DNA of 20,531 nt from a virus (IMGVR_UViG_3300008113_000059:71302-91832), one strand, 5' to 3'. Shown: positions 7,941 through 16,033, numbered from the stretch's first letter. A program made the numbers and translations. Notes: generated by a model from the letters alone, not told the origin.

Positions 7941-8642
7941 ATGCCAAGTGAAAGAACCTATCTCGGTAAAGTAGTTGATATAAAGGATCCACTTTACCAG
8001 GGGAGAGCAAAAATTAATGTTTATGGTATATTTGATGATGTTCCGGTCGAGGATCTTCCTTGGGCTGAACAGATTGCTGGTATGTCATTCGGTGGAAATT
8101 TTGGTGGAGGTAACATATCCATACCTAAATTAGGTTCCGTTGTGGCAGTTCATTTCGAGGAGAATAATTATTATAAATTGCAGTACCATTATATAAAGGA
8201 AATGTCTAAGGACCTTAATGAGGAGCTAAAGACAGAGAATTCTTATGAGGGAACGCATTCAATAATATATGACAATGAAGCACAACCTGGTGTACTTAAG
8301 ATGATCTACACTAAAAGTAAGGGATTAGTTTTTCAATTGGGTGATGCAACCATACAGCTAGATACACAAAATGCAGGAACTGATAAGGAAAAGCTTAGAG
8401 TCAAGATAAAAATGAATGGCGATGAGTTTAGAATGGAAAAAAGTGACGGTAAACAAAAGGTCATCATAAAATCAGAAAACATAGAACTAGGAGAGGGAGC
8501 GGTAGAAAAAATCATTCTCGGAAATAAGTTCTTACAATTATACAATCAGCACACACACCCAACTGGGGTTGGTCCATCGGGGGTTCCTATAATTCCAATG
8601 ACTGATCCTCAGCATCTAAGTCAGGTATCTAAAAGTAAATAA
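7941..8642 (+). CDS. Baseplate central spike protein, gp5/gpV-like (OB-fold, no lysozyme)
   Basis: The protein forms the trimeric membrane-piercing spike under the hub. Residues 1 to about 88 fit the gp5 N-terminal OB-fold: YLGKVVDIKDPLYQGRAKI, then DLPWAEQIAG and IPKLGSVVAVHFEE, the usual order of strands in gp5/VgrG/GpV proteins. The C-terminal half is a strand-rich repetitive stretch (about 115-195) suited to a triple-stranded beta-helix. It ends in NQHTHPTGVGPSGVP from residue 202, a His-Thr-His motif common at the base of spike tips. At 233 residues it lacks the lysozyme domain found in the middle of T4 gp5 and is nearer to P2 GpV in size. It begins two bases after the repeat-protein stop and two bases before the next gene. 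Confidence 0.88.
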   Translation: MPSERTYLGKVVDIKDPLYQGRAKINVYGIFDDVPVEDLPWAEQIAGMSFGGNFGGGNISIPKLGSVVAVHFEENNYYKLQYHYIKEMSKDLNEELKTENSYEGTHSIIYDNEAQPGVLKMIYTKSKGLVFQLGDATIQLDTQNAGTDKEKLRVKIKMNGDEFRMEKSDGKQKVIIKSENIELGEGAVEKIILGNKFLQLYNQHTHPTGVGPSGVPIIPMTDPQHLSQVSKSK

Positions 8643-8644
8643 TA

Positions 8645-10441
8645 ATGCCAGCAAATTGGGGAACATTCATAACTAATGTTAGTAGCAAATTAACATCCCA
8701 GTCTATCGGGTCATACGATGAGATGGCAGATTTTCTTAGAAATGAATATATTTCTGCGACCGTTGGTAAAGCAGCATCGCCATTTGGTCAAACCCATATT
8801 AAGGGACAGGATGCAATTATGTATGAGGGTTTTAAGAAGGGATTTAAAATGCTCTATGAAGGTGGTGATCTAACATTTGAGGAGAAGAAAACAAATCCAG
8901 CATACGCCGATCTGGAGGTTGAACCACCCACGGTGGATATATCAGGAGCTGCTGATCAAGTTGAGCTGGATTTTAGAGATTGGGCTGAGGAGAATAAAGC
9001 AACAATACCCGATTTCGTATATTCACAATTCTTTTCACAATATCCAAATTTTCCCAAAGATAGAAAACAAGCAGTACTCGAGATTGCTAGAAAAATATTG
9101 CATCAGTTTGATGGTACTAGCTCGTATCTCCAGTGGATGTATTCACTAAGGACAGGTTCGTATAGTGATTGGGGTAATCTAATAATGGACGAGGTTATTA
9201 ATCTTATAAAGATTGAGACTAAGAGGGATTTTCAACCCGGTGACCTTGTTAGAGGATTTGCTAAATACAAGACAATTACCGAGATATGGACTTCAACTAC
9301 TGCATCAGATAAAACATCATATACAACAACCCCACCTCAGGGATATCAGTACGGGTGGTCGGATTCAACAAGAAAGACAGGTAGTGATTTATTTAATTAT
9401 ATAAAGGGTGACACTAATATAGATAACATCGCGTCTTTAAATAGCACTAAGCCTGGTGAAGGTGATTTGATTGAGGGAAAGATAATATCAACAACGAATT
9501 CAAAAGGTACAAGCAGTATAAAAATATCCTACTACAGTAAAGCTTACAAAAAGAATTTTGTAAAAGAATTAATTCCAAGTACGGTAAATAGAAAACTTAA
9601 TATTTCTGATATAGCAGGAAAATTGCCCGCTATAAATATAACTAAGGAACTTTTTCAGGATCAACACTTAAGTAATCCAAGTAAGATACCTGCTTATCTA
9701 ACATCAAGTTTTATAAGACATTTTACTTATTCTAAAAGATATGATGCTGGGTATCTTAAGCAGTGGTTGAAAAATTATGGGTTGTCAGATAGCTCCGTTA
9801 ATAGCATAAGTAAAAGCTTTGATGATTCATATAGCTATGCTGATGATATCATCGGTATTTTTTCCAAAGATGGATTCAAGAACACCTCATTTTTTCGGAA
9901 TAACGCTAATATTTTTGGTAGCAGAACCGGATTTGGGTTAGAATGGCTCAAACAAAGCCTTGAATTCAGGAAAAGGATTGAATATGATACTGAAGAAAAT
10001 AGATTTAGAGAGCTTAAGATTCGTTGGATAAATGAATTAGCTGACGCTGCAAGAAAAAGTTCAGATCCGGATAAACCTGAGGATCCATATAACGTTATGG
10101 CCAAGGGTGTGCTGGATTATTGGAAATCATGTGGACAGCAGCCACTAACAAATGAACCTGGTGCACCACCTGCTTTATTTTCACCACCTCAGGGTGGACT
10201 TTATGCTCCGATTTATTACGGTAGCCAAACTATGCTCGGTAACAATATAAAAAGGGCTTTCAATACGGGAAAAAGGTTTAGCAAGGCACCAGAAAAACAA
10301 ATCGCAGCAAAGCTAGTTGCATCAGCTTTAGCATATTCTTTTGGTATGCATTTATTAGAACTTAAATTTATCTATCGTGGGGGTATACCTGGACCAAATG
10401 GACCAATACCTATGATAGGATTTATACCTTTAGTTTATTAA
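8645..10441 (+). CDS. Unrecognised structural protein (598 residues)
   Basis: I cannot assign a family. It is soluble-looking, with no signal peptide or clear membrane segment. The N-terminus has SYDEMADFLRNEYISATVG (about residues 23-41) and a helical region (about 105-175, with FSQYPNFPKDRKQAVLEIAR). The central part is polar and strand-rich with T/S-rich loops, followed by a helical stretch rich in aromatic and charged residues (about 370-480). The C-terminus (from about residue 510) has a distinctive pattern: a proline/glycine lead, YAPIYYGSQTMLGNNIKRAF, an alanine-rich helix, then GGIPGPNGPIPMIGFIPLVY at the extreme end. Its position directly after the spike gene and its tight spacing suggest a baseplate or tail component. 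The last gene before an 84-base gap, it closes this operon segment. Confidence 0.72.
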   Translation: MPANWGTFITNVSSKLTSQSIGSYDEMADFLRNEYISATVGKAASPFGQTHIKGQDAIMYEGFKKGFKMLYEGGDLTFEEKKTNPAYADLEVEPPTVDISGAADQVELDFRDWAEENKATIPDFVYSQFFSQYPNFPKDRKQAVLEIARKILHQFDGTSSYLQWMYSLRTGSYSDWGNLIMDEVINLIKIETKRDFQPGDLVRGFAKYKTITEIWTSTTASDKTSYTTTPPQGYQYGWSDSTRKTGSDLFNYIKGDTNIDNIASLNSTKPGEGDLIEGKIISTTNSKGTSSIKISYYSKAYKKNFVKELIPSTVNRKLNISDIAGKLPAINITKELFQDQHLSNPSKIPAYLTSSFIRHFTYSKRYDAGYLKQWLKNYGLSDSSVNSISKSFDDSYSYADDIIGIFSKDGFKNTSFFRNNANIFGSRTGFGLEWLKQSLEFRKRIEYDTEENRFRELKIRWINELADAARKSSDPDKPEDPYNVMAKGVLDYWKSCGQQPLTNEPGAPPALFSPPQGGLYAPIYYGSQTMLGNNIKRAFNTGKRFSKAPEKQIAAKLVASALAYSFGMHLLELKFIYRGGIPGPNGPIPMIGFIPLVY

Positions 10442-10525
10442 CAAAAAACCGGAGTAACAAAGGAACTTACACTGTGATATATAGTACAATAAATAATACC
10501 TTTAAACACCTTTAAACAAAAAAAT
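10442..10525 (+). promoter_or_regulatory. Candidate promoter and leader of the S1-like gene
   Basis: This 84-base gap is the longest in the window. A Bacteroidota-type promoter fits: TGTG at 10473-10476 (consensus TTTG) and TACCTTTA at 10497-10504 (consensus TAnnTTTG), 20 bases apart against the usual 19. A T4-late-like AATAAATA lies at 10488-10495. No Shine-Dalgarno is seen; the start codon follows a run of A. No terminator hairpin for the upstream gene is visible. Promoter assignment is inference from consensus matches with two mismatches. Confidence 0.35.
10499..10518 (+). repeat. Perfect tandem 10-bp repeat in S1-like gene leader
   Basis: CCTTTAAACA occurs twice back to back (10499-10508 and 10509-10518), ending 7 bases before the ATG at 10526. 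It overlaps the candidate -7 box and would lie at the very 5' end of the mRNA or across the start site. It could be an operator, a protein-binding site in the RNA, or a simple repeat. Confidence 0.9.
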
Positions 10526-11686
10526 ATGAATTTTAATTCTGACGAAAATTTCGACTGGGACGTTACTAATGGATTGGTTGTTAACCCTAAAATAAAAGCC
10601 CCAGAGGGGTCAAAGATCTACTCCCATGAGCCATATGCTCAGGAATTAGCGGATCTTTATTTTAAAAGCTATTCTAATCTTGATAATGGATCTAAGGATC
10701 TTGTTGAGGGATCTGTTTACCCTTGCACGATAATAACTCTAAAGGAGGATGAAGCTTTAGCACAAACAACATCAGGACAAACAATTTACATTGATCTTAA
10801 GAGAGAAAGAAGAGATGCTGAAAAACTAAGTTTACAAGGATTGACATTTAACCCTGGTGAAGAGGTCAAAGCCAGAATTAGAAAAGTTAACGGAAGCTAT
10901 AACGGATCTGTTATTGATTACTACATCCATAGCTTAAGAGCTGAGTTATTTGAACAAATCAAGAAGGAAAGCAGCGCATATAGAATTAAAATTCTTAGCG
11001 TAAATAAGGGAGGCTATATTGCTGAACTATCAGGAATCAAATGTTTCCTACCCGGATCACTTGCTGCTGCGAACAAAATTACTGACTTTGAATCGTACAT
11101 CGGCAAAGAAATGCACGTAATGATAGAAGGATACGTTGAAGCAAAAGACATATTCATCGTATCGTATAAGAAATACTTGAATAAGATCATGGATTCTAAA
11201 ATTCAAGAACTTGATCTTACTAAGAAATATAAAGGATATGTTACAGGAACTAGCGGATTTGGTGTTTTTGTTGAATGGGACAGCGTTTATACTGGACTTA
11301 TTCACAAAACTGAATTCTCTGATGACAATGCATTATCACTACTTAGCTCAGGATCTGAGATAGAATTCTATGTTAAAGAGATAAAAGATAATAATAGGCT
11401 TACTCTTACTTTAGATAAGCCATTGGAGAGAAACGTTATTATACAAGATTTAGAAAATCACGTAAAAGACGGAACAGGTGAGCCATTAGAAGCTAAGGTT
11501 AAGCACAGAAGAAAAAATGGAGCTCTTGTTGAGATTGTACAATACGGTCTTATGGCTTTAATACCTCAAGATAGATTGGGTAAGAAGGGTGCTAATATCA
11601 AAACTGGAGATGACGTAACCGTTTCTCCATATGAAGTTGATACAATCACCGGAAAAATATACGTTGAACTAATAAATGTCGGATAA
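10526..11686 (+). CDS. Ribosomal protein S1-like protein (multiple S1/OB domains)
   Basis: S1 domains bind single-stranded RNA; bacterial S1 brings mRNAs with weak Shine-Dalgarno sequences to the 30S subunit. This 386-residue protein appears to hold four S1-type OB folds: about 59-135 (degenerate), 149-215, 230-298 and 315-386. The third is the clearest, with KYKGYVTGTSGFGVFVEWD, then TGLIHKTEFSDD and a final RLTLTLD strand. The fourth has NGALVEIVQYGLMALIPQDR. Cellular S1 of Bacteroidota and of Escherichia coli usually has about six domains, so this is a shortened version. The first 55 residues are an acidic, aromatic-containing extension. It has its own candidate promoter and overlaps the next gene by 11 bases. 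A role in favouring phage mRNA translation is inferred; a structural or regulatory RNA-binding role is possible. Confidence 0.82.
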   Translation: MNFNSDENFDWDVTNGLVVNPKIKAPEGSKIYSHEPYAQELADLYFKSYSNLDNGSKDLVEGSVYPCTIITLKEDEALAQTTSGQTIYIDLKRERRDAEKLSLQGLTFNPGEEVKARIRKVNGSYNGSVIDYYIHSLRAELFEQIKKESSAYRIKILSVNKGGYIAELSGIKCFLPGSLAAANKITDFESYIGKEMHVMIEGYVEAKDIFIVSYKKYLNKIMDSKIQELDLTKKYKGYVTGTSGFGVFVEWDSVYTGLIHKTEFSDDNALSLLSSGSEIEFYVKEIKDNNRLTLTLDKPLERNVIIQDLENHVKDGTGEPLEAKVKHRRKNGALVEIVQYGLMALIPQDRLGKKGANIKTGDDVTVSPYEVDTITGKIYVELINVG

Positions 11687-13082
11687 CAGAACACATTTTG
11701 ATAAGATACATGCACTTGATTCCTCAGTAATAGGATTTGAATTTGAATTCTATACAAATCTTTTAAAGGGACAAGCTGCTGATTCATTGTCCAAGCTTAT
11801 CAAGAAAAAAGTTATAGTTTCTGAAAAATATCATTCATTAATACCAGTAGACGCAGATAACTTTAAGCTTGAACCTGATTATTCAGGAGGTAGCAAAATG
11901 ATGGAACTCATCACTGGACCACTTCCTTATAATGAGGCAATGCCAATACTTATAAAAATATTAAATTGGATTGACGAGAATGGCTGGACCTCAGACAGAT
12001 GCGCTTTCCAATTTTCTGTGAGCTACGATAAGAATAGAAGAGACATAAAGGATAAGATTGAAAATCTCGACAAGCTTAAGTTTACATTAGGCTTGGATGA
12101 GGGATTCATATATTCCAGATTCGGTAGCAGAGAAAAAAACGTCTATGCGAAATCTATAAAGAAGGTGATTCCTAGAAATAGATTTTCTATTCTTGAAAAT
12201 ATACAAACCATAGATCCTAAAATGTACAGAGTACCCGAGGACAAATATTATGGTGTTAATTTCACAAAGATGCCCAAGGGATATATCGAATTTAGATATT
12301 TAGGTAACAGAGATTATCAGAAGAAAACGAAAGAAATCAGAGAGGTGATAGATTATATAATTCTATACCTTTATGATTTACTAAGCCATAGAATAACAGG
12401 CTATAGCAAAGATGATTTAGCCACCCTTCAGGGAATGATGAATAAATACTCTAAGGTTGTTAGATCGTTCAGTAATCCTGATTTTTTCTTTAGAAATTAT
12501 CCAGATTTCCACGTCTTTGTCGATCTTAAAGGATGGGACGAAAATATTAAAACATATTTCCCGATGATAAGAGATAAAATATTTGATCTTATTATAGAGG
12601 GAAATATAACTGCTTGTTATTTTAATTACGATACTACTACCGGAAGATCACAAGTAAAGGAGGCAAGATGCAGAAATGCATTTGAAATTGTCGATATGGA
12701 TCTTATACTTTGCGATATCAAAAATGCTAGTATAAAAAACTGTAACATCTATAATTGCGATATAAAGAAATCTGCAATAGAGGATTCTTATATTTTTGCA
12801 GGCACAAAAGTTTCATCTTCCAAAATTAAGGCTACAATTGTTGACTATACTAACGATCTTAATGATTGCTTTATAGATTGTGAAGGAAAAAACATAAATT
12901 GTAAAATTACCGGTGGTGTTTTAAGAGCTGGCCTTATTGGTGAAAATGCTGAGATCAGCAAAGAAACAATGCAGATAAAGAGTCGAAACGACCAAAGAAT
13001 GCTTAGATTCGTTACAGATAAGAGACTAAAAGATCTTAATGATAGATTAAATAGTCCCAAATTTGGTAATATGAATTACTAA
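11676..13082 (+). CDS. Amidoligase-like protein with C-terminal beta-helix-like repeat domain
   Basis: Amidoligases of the COOH-NH2 ligase superfamily (glutamine synthetase fold) use ATP to form amide bonds. Residues 18 to about 235 match the family's order of motifs: GFEFEF at 20-25, LEPDYSGGSKMMELITGPL at 65-83, and an IEFRYLGN strand at 204-210 after GVNFTKMPKG. The strand expected to carry His-x-His reads CAFQFSVSYD (109-118), without histidine, so activity is uncertain. A helical linker follows (about 217-310). Residues about 330-430 show short hydrophobic repeats with regular cysteine and isoleucine (such as NASIKNCNIYNCDIKKSAIE), like pentapeptide-repeat or right-handed beta-helix proteins. 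Its ATG overlaps the S1-like gene by 11 bases, implying coupled expression. Target unknown; a degraded, non-catalytic binding protein is possible. Confidence 0.6.
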   Translation: MSDNRTHFDKIHALDSSVIGFEFEFYTNLLKGQAADSLSKLIKKKVIVSEKYHSLIPVDADNFKLEPDYSGGSKMMELITGPLPYNEAMPILIKILNWIDENGWTSDRCAFQFSVSYDKNRRDIKDKIENLDKLKFTLGLDEGFIYSRFGSREKNVYAKSIKKVIPRNRFSILENIQTIDPKMYRVPEDKYYGVNFTKMPKGYIEFRYLGNRDYQKKTKEIREVIDYIILYLYDLLSHRITGYSKDDLATLQGMMNKYSKVVRSFSNPDFFFRNYPDFHVFVDLKGWDENIKTYFPMIRDKIFDLIIEGNITACYFNYDTTTGRSQVKEARCRNAFEIVDMDLILCDIKNASIKNCNIYNCDIKKSAIEDSYIFAGTKVSSSKIKATIVDYTNDLNDCFIDCEGKNINCKITGGVLRAGLIGENAEISKETMQIKSRNDQRMLRFVTDKRLKDLNDRLNSPKFGNMNY

Positions 13083-13096
13083 AAAAATAAGAAGCA

Positions 13097-13879
13097 ATGA
13101 CACAAGACGAATTAGTACAGGAAATAGCAGACGCACTTTCTTTTAGCTGTGCGTTACCCTATAATCTTAATGCAGCAGAAACTGAAAGAATCATAAAGAG
13201 AGCTAAAGCATGGTTTTATGACAACTATCAGTATGCAGTGGAGGAGAGAGTTTTTGTTCTTGCAAATAATATTTTTCAGCATAAGGAGTTTAAAAGAACC
13301 CGTCAAATAAAATTACCAGATTCTATAATAGGTGTTTTTGATGTAAGAGAACTTGGTGGATATGGTATATCTGGTAATCCTGATAGAGACTTTGGTGATT
13401 CTAAACTTCTTGGATCTGAACTTCTTCTATCACCTTTTGTTGGGGATAACTTAGTTTATAGAACGGTTATGTACTCATATTTTGATTTAGCAAAAGCATA
13501 TTTATTAAACACATTTGCATTCAAATATAACAAGAATACAAAATTTTTAACAATACTCGGAAGAGATCCTAATAGATCAGGTAAGGGACAGGGACAGCTA
13601 GCTCAAGGTTTTGGAGTTGGTGGTACCGACGTATCTGTTAGATGTCACGTGGCAATACTCGATGAATATCTGTATGATGATGAACTTTTCGTTAGATATT
13701 GTATTGCTAAGTGTAAAATTGCTCTAGCTAATATGCTTAGTGTATTCAACTATAATCTTCCTGGTGGTGTACAAATAAACGCTGCAGACATAAGATCTAC
13801 GGGCGAAGCTGAACTTCAGGAAGTAATGGATATGATCAACGGTGAGAATACTCCATCTTATTTCCTTCAATGGAATTAA
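13097..13879 (+). CDS. Unrecognised, probably virion-associated protein (260 residues)
   Basis: I do not recognise a named family, but the make-up suits a conserved phage structural protein. An N-terminal helical region with ETERIIKRAKAWFYDNYQYA (about residues 30-49) is followed by strands including TRQIKLPDSIIGVFDVRELG (about 73-92), a central helix with LAKAYLLNTFAFKYNK, a strand region, and a C-terminal helical module with FVRYCIAKCKIALANML and NYNLPGGVQINAADIRSTG (about 219-237). The short distance (31 bases) to the gp25 gene and its place at the start of the second baseplate block suggest a baseplate or neck role; that is inference from context only. It starts at ATG 13097 in an A-rich leader, 14 bases after the amidoligase-like stop. 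Confidence 0.72.
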   Translation: MTQDELVQEIADALSFSCALPYNLNAAETERIIKRAKAWFYDNYQYAVEERVFVLANNIFQHKEFKRTRQIKLPDSIIGVFDVRELGGYGISGNPDRDFGDSKLLGSELLLSPFVGDNLVYRTVMYSYFDLAKAYLLNTFAFKYNKNTKFLTILGRDPNRSGKGQGQLAQGFGVGGTDVSVRCHVAILDEYLYDDELFVRYCIAKCKIALANMLSVFNYNLPGGVQINAADIRSTGEAELQEVMDMINGENTPSYFLQWN

Positions 13880-13910
13880 TCTCGATATATAATGGGAAAT
13901 TAACTTTTCC
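13880..13910 (+). promoter_or_regulatory. Gap before gp25 gene with small hairpin
   Basis: The gap holds TATATAAT (13886-13893), weakly like a -10 box, and a 5-bp inverted repeat GGAAA/TTTCC (13895-13899 and 13906-13910) with a 6-base loop that ends exactly at the ATG. It could slightly mask the start or be chance in AT-rich DNA. Confidence 0.2.
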
Positions 13911-14282
13911 ATGAGAGAGATTTATAACAGAGACCCAGAGGATCCAAATTACAATCCTTATCAATTAGAGACCACAGATCCTACTGAGATCTGCGTGGGA
14001 CAACTTAAAATGATACTCCTTACTAATAAGGGTGAAGTTTTAGGTGATCCTAAATTTGGCTTAAATCTGGAGGATTTAATATTTAATCTTGAATTATCGG
14101 AATCCAGTATAAGAAAGGAGTTAGATTTTTTTCTGAAGATCTATTGTCCTCTATTTGCTACACTCAATGGCACATATGATCTTAAGTTTTACGTTGGTAC
14201 ACTAAGAGATATTGCTACATTGGATTTTAAAATACCGGAGGATGGAAAATTAAGTCCATTAGTATCATTAAGATTAACATAA
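13911..14282 (+). CDS. Baseplate wedge protein gp25-like
   Basis: gp25 is the small, widely conserved wedge protein that shares a fold with T4 lysozyme-like GPW/gp25 proteins and starts sheath assembly at the baseplate with gp6. This 123-residue protein, near the size of T4 gp25 (132), carries the family's hallmark VGQLKMILLTNKGEVLGDPK followed by FGLNLEDLIFNLE (about residues 29-61), then a helix and a pair of C-terminal strands (TYDLKFYV, LVSLRL). It is followed 9 bases later by the gp6/baseplate-J gene, the standard order in contractile tails. The N-terminal 20 residues rich in D, P, N and Y are an extended arm. Identification is secure; it appears complete. Confidence 0.92.
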   Translation: MREIYNRDPEDPNYNPYQLETTDPTEICVGQLKMILLTNKGEVLGDPKFGLNLEDLIFNLELSESSIRKELDFFLKIYCPLFATLNGTYDLKFYVGTLRDIATLDFKIPEDGKLSPLVSLRLT

Positions 14283-14291
14283 GAAATTGAA

Positions 14292-16016
14292 ATGAATATA
14301 TTTAAGAAGAACAACATCCTGATTAACGGATTGCTAAATGACACTTTTAACTTTTTGCAATCAACTTACAGTCAGACCGCAAACGTTTTTACCGTTGCAT
14401 CCGCTTGGGGACAAATACTATTTGTGCTTCAAAACCTATCTCAACTTATCCTGTATTTTATTGAGGATTCGATCACCGAATTGAATATGCAGGAAGCTAC
14501 TAGGGACTATTCAGTGCGAAGCTTAGCTAGAATTGCTGGATATGACCCTGGACGTGCAAGTGCAGCTCAAGGTGAAGTAACATTATCTTGGAATACAATA
14601 CAGGGAGATGTTGGTGGTGGATCTGTTATCATAAAAAATAATTCGCAAATCAGATGTCTTCAGAACGGCAAGATCTATTCATTGAGATTCGGAAGCCCTG
14701 AAGTTACAATTCCGTTAATAAGGGGAAATGAACTAAGAGCAAAGCTAGCTCAGGGAACATTTGAAAATGCCGTTGTAACAGGCACCGGACAAGCTTTACA
14801 GAGTTTTAATCTTCCATCTAGTGCTGGTGCATTCCAGGATCAATTTTATGTCGATGTTTATGTTAATGAGGAAAAATGGAAAAGATATGACTCAATATAT
14901 GACATACCACTAAATGGCAAGGGCTACCTTGTTAAAACCGGTATACAAGAGGGGCTTGATGTTTATTTTGGTAATTCGAATTTTGGAAAGGTTCCTCAAA
15001 GAGGTGCACGAATAAGAATCGAATATTTACAGACTAGTGGAATAAGTGGTAATGCAAATTCAACCAAGGACACCCCACTAACATATAAATTTTCTAGTAC
15101 AGGTACTGATTTATTTGGCGCCGAGGTAGATCTTAATCTTTATATTGACATTAAGAATCAGATAGACCCTTCATTTGGAACAAACCCGGAAACAACAAAC
15201 CTGATAAGGTTAGTCGCTCCAAAAACTAGTAGATCTTTTGTTTTTGCTAATGCCCAAAATTATGAGATATTCTTAGATAAGCTAGGTATATTTTCACAGA
15301 TACATGCATTTTCAACATTTGACGATGACTATTTGGATGATGATAACGTGGTTTACATATATCTGGTTCCAGATATAACGCTAAATCTTTCCTCGAATGA
15401 GGATTATTTCAATGTCGATACACAAAGCTTTCTCCTTACTCTGGACCAAAAGGCTAAAGTTATTAATCTAATAGAAGGAACAGGATCTATGATCGCAACT
15501 ACGGTTATAAAGATTGTTCAGCCCGTAATAACTAAATATGTTGCAAATGTCATACTTGGAATATTCGAGGGATCAGACCCTGCAACAATTAAGCAAGCAA
15601 TTAGAAAGAACATATCCGACTATATGATAGGTCTTAAAAGAAGGGACAAGATACCAAAATCGGATTTCATTGCTATCATAGAAGGTGTACCTGGTGTTGA
15701 TACGGTATCATTCTTCTTTGTTGGACAAAAGAACGAGGAAAATCAAACAGCTATTAAGGGATTAACTAATGTTTCACAACAGCAGTTGGATGAGGTTATA
15801 GGTATGGATCAATTTGGAGATATTATAATCGGAAGAAATGAATTGGTGTTATTAAGAGGTGGATGGACAGATAGAAATGGTACACAATACACAGAATCCA
15901 TCATTGACGGTAAACCTGGACCACTTAATATAACTATTGCTTCGATAGTTCCTAGAAATTACAGAAGCGATATGAGTGCAGGTCTTAAAGCACAAATTAT
16001 AAGTCAGGGATCTTAA
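14292..16016 (+). CDS. Baseplate wedge protein, gp6/baseplate J-like
   Basis: gp6/gpJ forms the ring of wedge dimers that holds the baseplate together. Seen here: an N-terminal helical region with SVRSLARIAGYDPGRASAAQ (about residues 75-94), typical of the family, followed by GEVTLSW; a strand-rich middle with repeated 'VDVYVNEEKWKRYDS' and 'YLVKTGIQEGLDVYFGN' segments (about 192-240); and a C-terminal helical part with IKQAIRKNISDYMIGLKRRD, then PKSDFIAIIEGVPGVDTVSF (about 456-478), the 'SD(I/F)...i.GVd.V' hallmark of baseplate J proteins. At 574 residues it is near T4 gp6 (660). It follows gp25 at 9 bases. The last 70 residues form a small strand-rich appendix of unclear role. Confidence 0.88.
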   Translation: MNIFKKNNILINGLLNDTFNFLQSTYSQTANVFTVASAWGQILFVLQNLSQLILYFIEDSITELNMQEATRDYSVRSLARIAGYDPGRASAAQGEVTLSWNTIQGDVGGGSVIIKNNSQIRCLQNGKIYSLRFGSPEVTIPLIRGNELRAKLAQGTFENAVVTGTGQALQSFNLPSSAGAFQDQFYVDVYVNEEKWKRYDSIYDIPLNGKGYLVKTGIQEGLDVYFGNSNFGKVPQRGARIRIEYLQTSGISGNANSTKDTPLTYKFSSTGTDLFGAEVDLNLYIDIKNQIDPSFGTNPETTNLIRLVAPKTSRSFVFANAQNYEIFLDKLGIFSQIHAFSTFDDDYLDDDNVVYIYLVPDITLNLSSNEDYFNVDTQSFLLTLDQKAKVINLIEGTGSMIATTVIKIVQPVITKYVANVILGIFEGSDPATIKQAIRKNISDYMIGLKRRDKIPKSDFIAIIEGVPGVDTVSFFFVGQKNEENQTAIKGLTNVSQQQLDEVIGMDQFGDIIIGRNELVLLRGGWTDRNGTQYTESIIDGKPGPLNITIASIVPRNYRSDMSAGLKAQIISQGS

Positions 16017-16033
16017 ATCTAATATAAAAAGGC

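Noticed and set aside
10442-10525. Rho-independent terminator after the 598-residue gene
   Set aside because: No GC-rich stem followed by a T run was found; only trivial inverted repeats such as CACTGTG.
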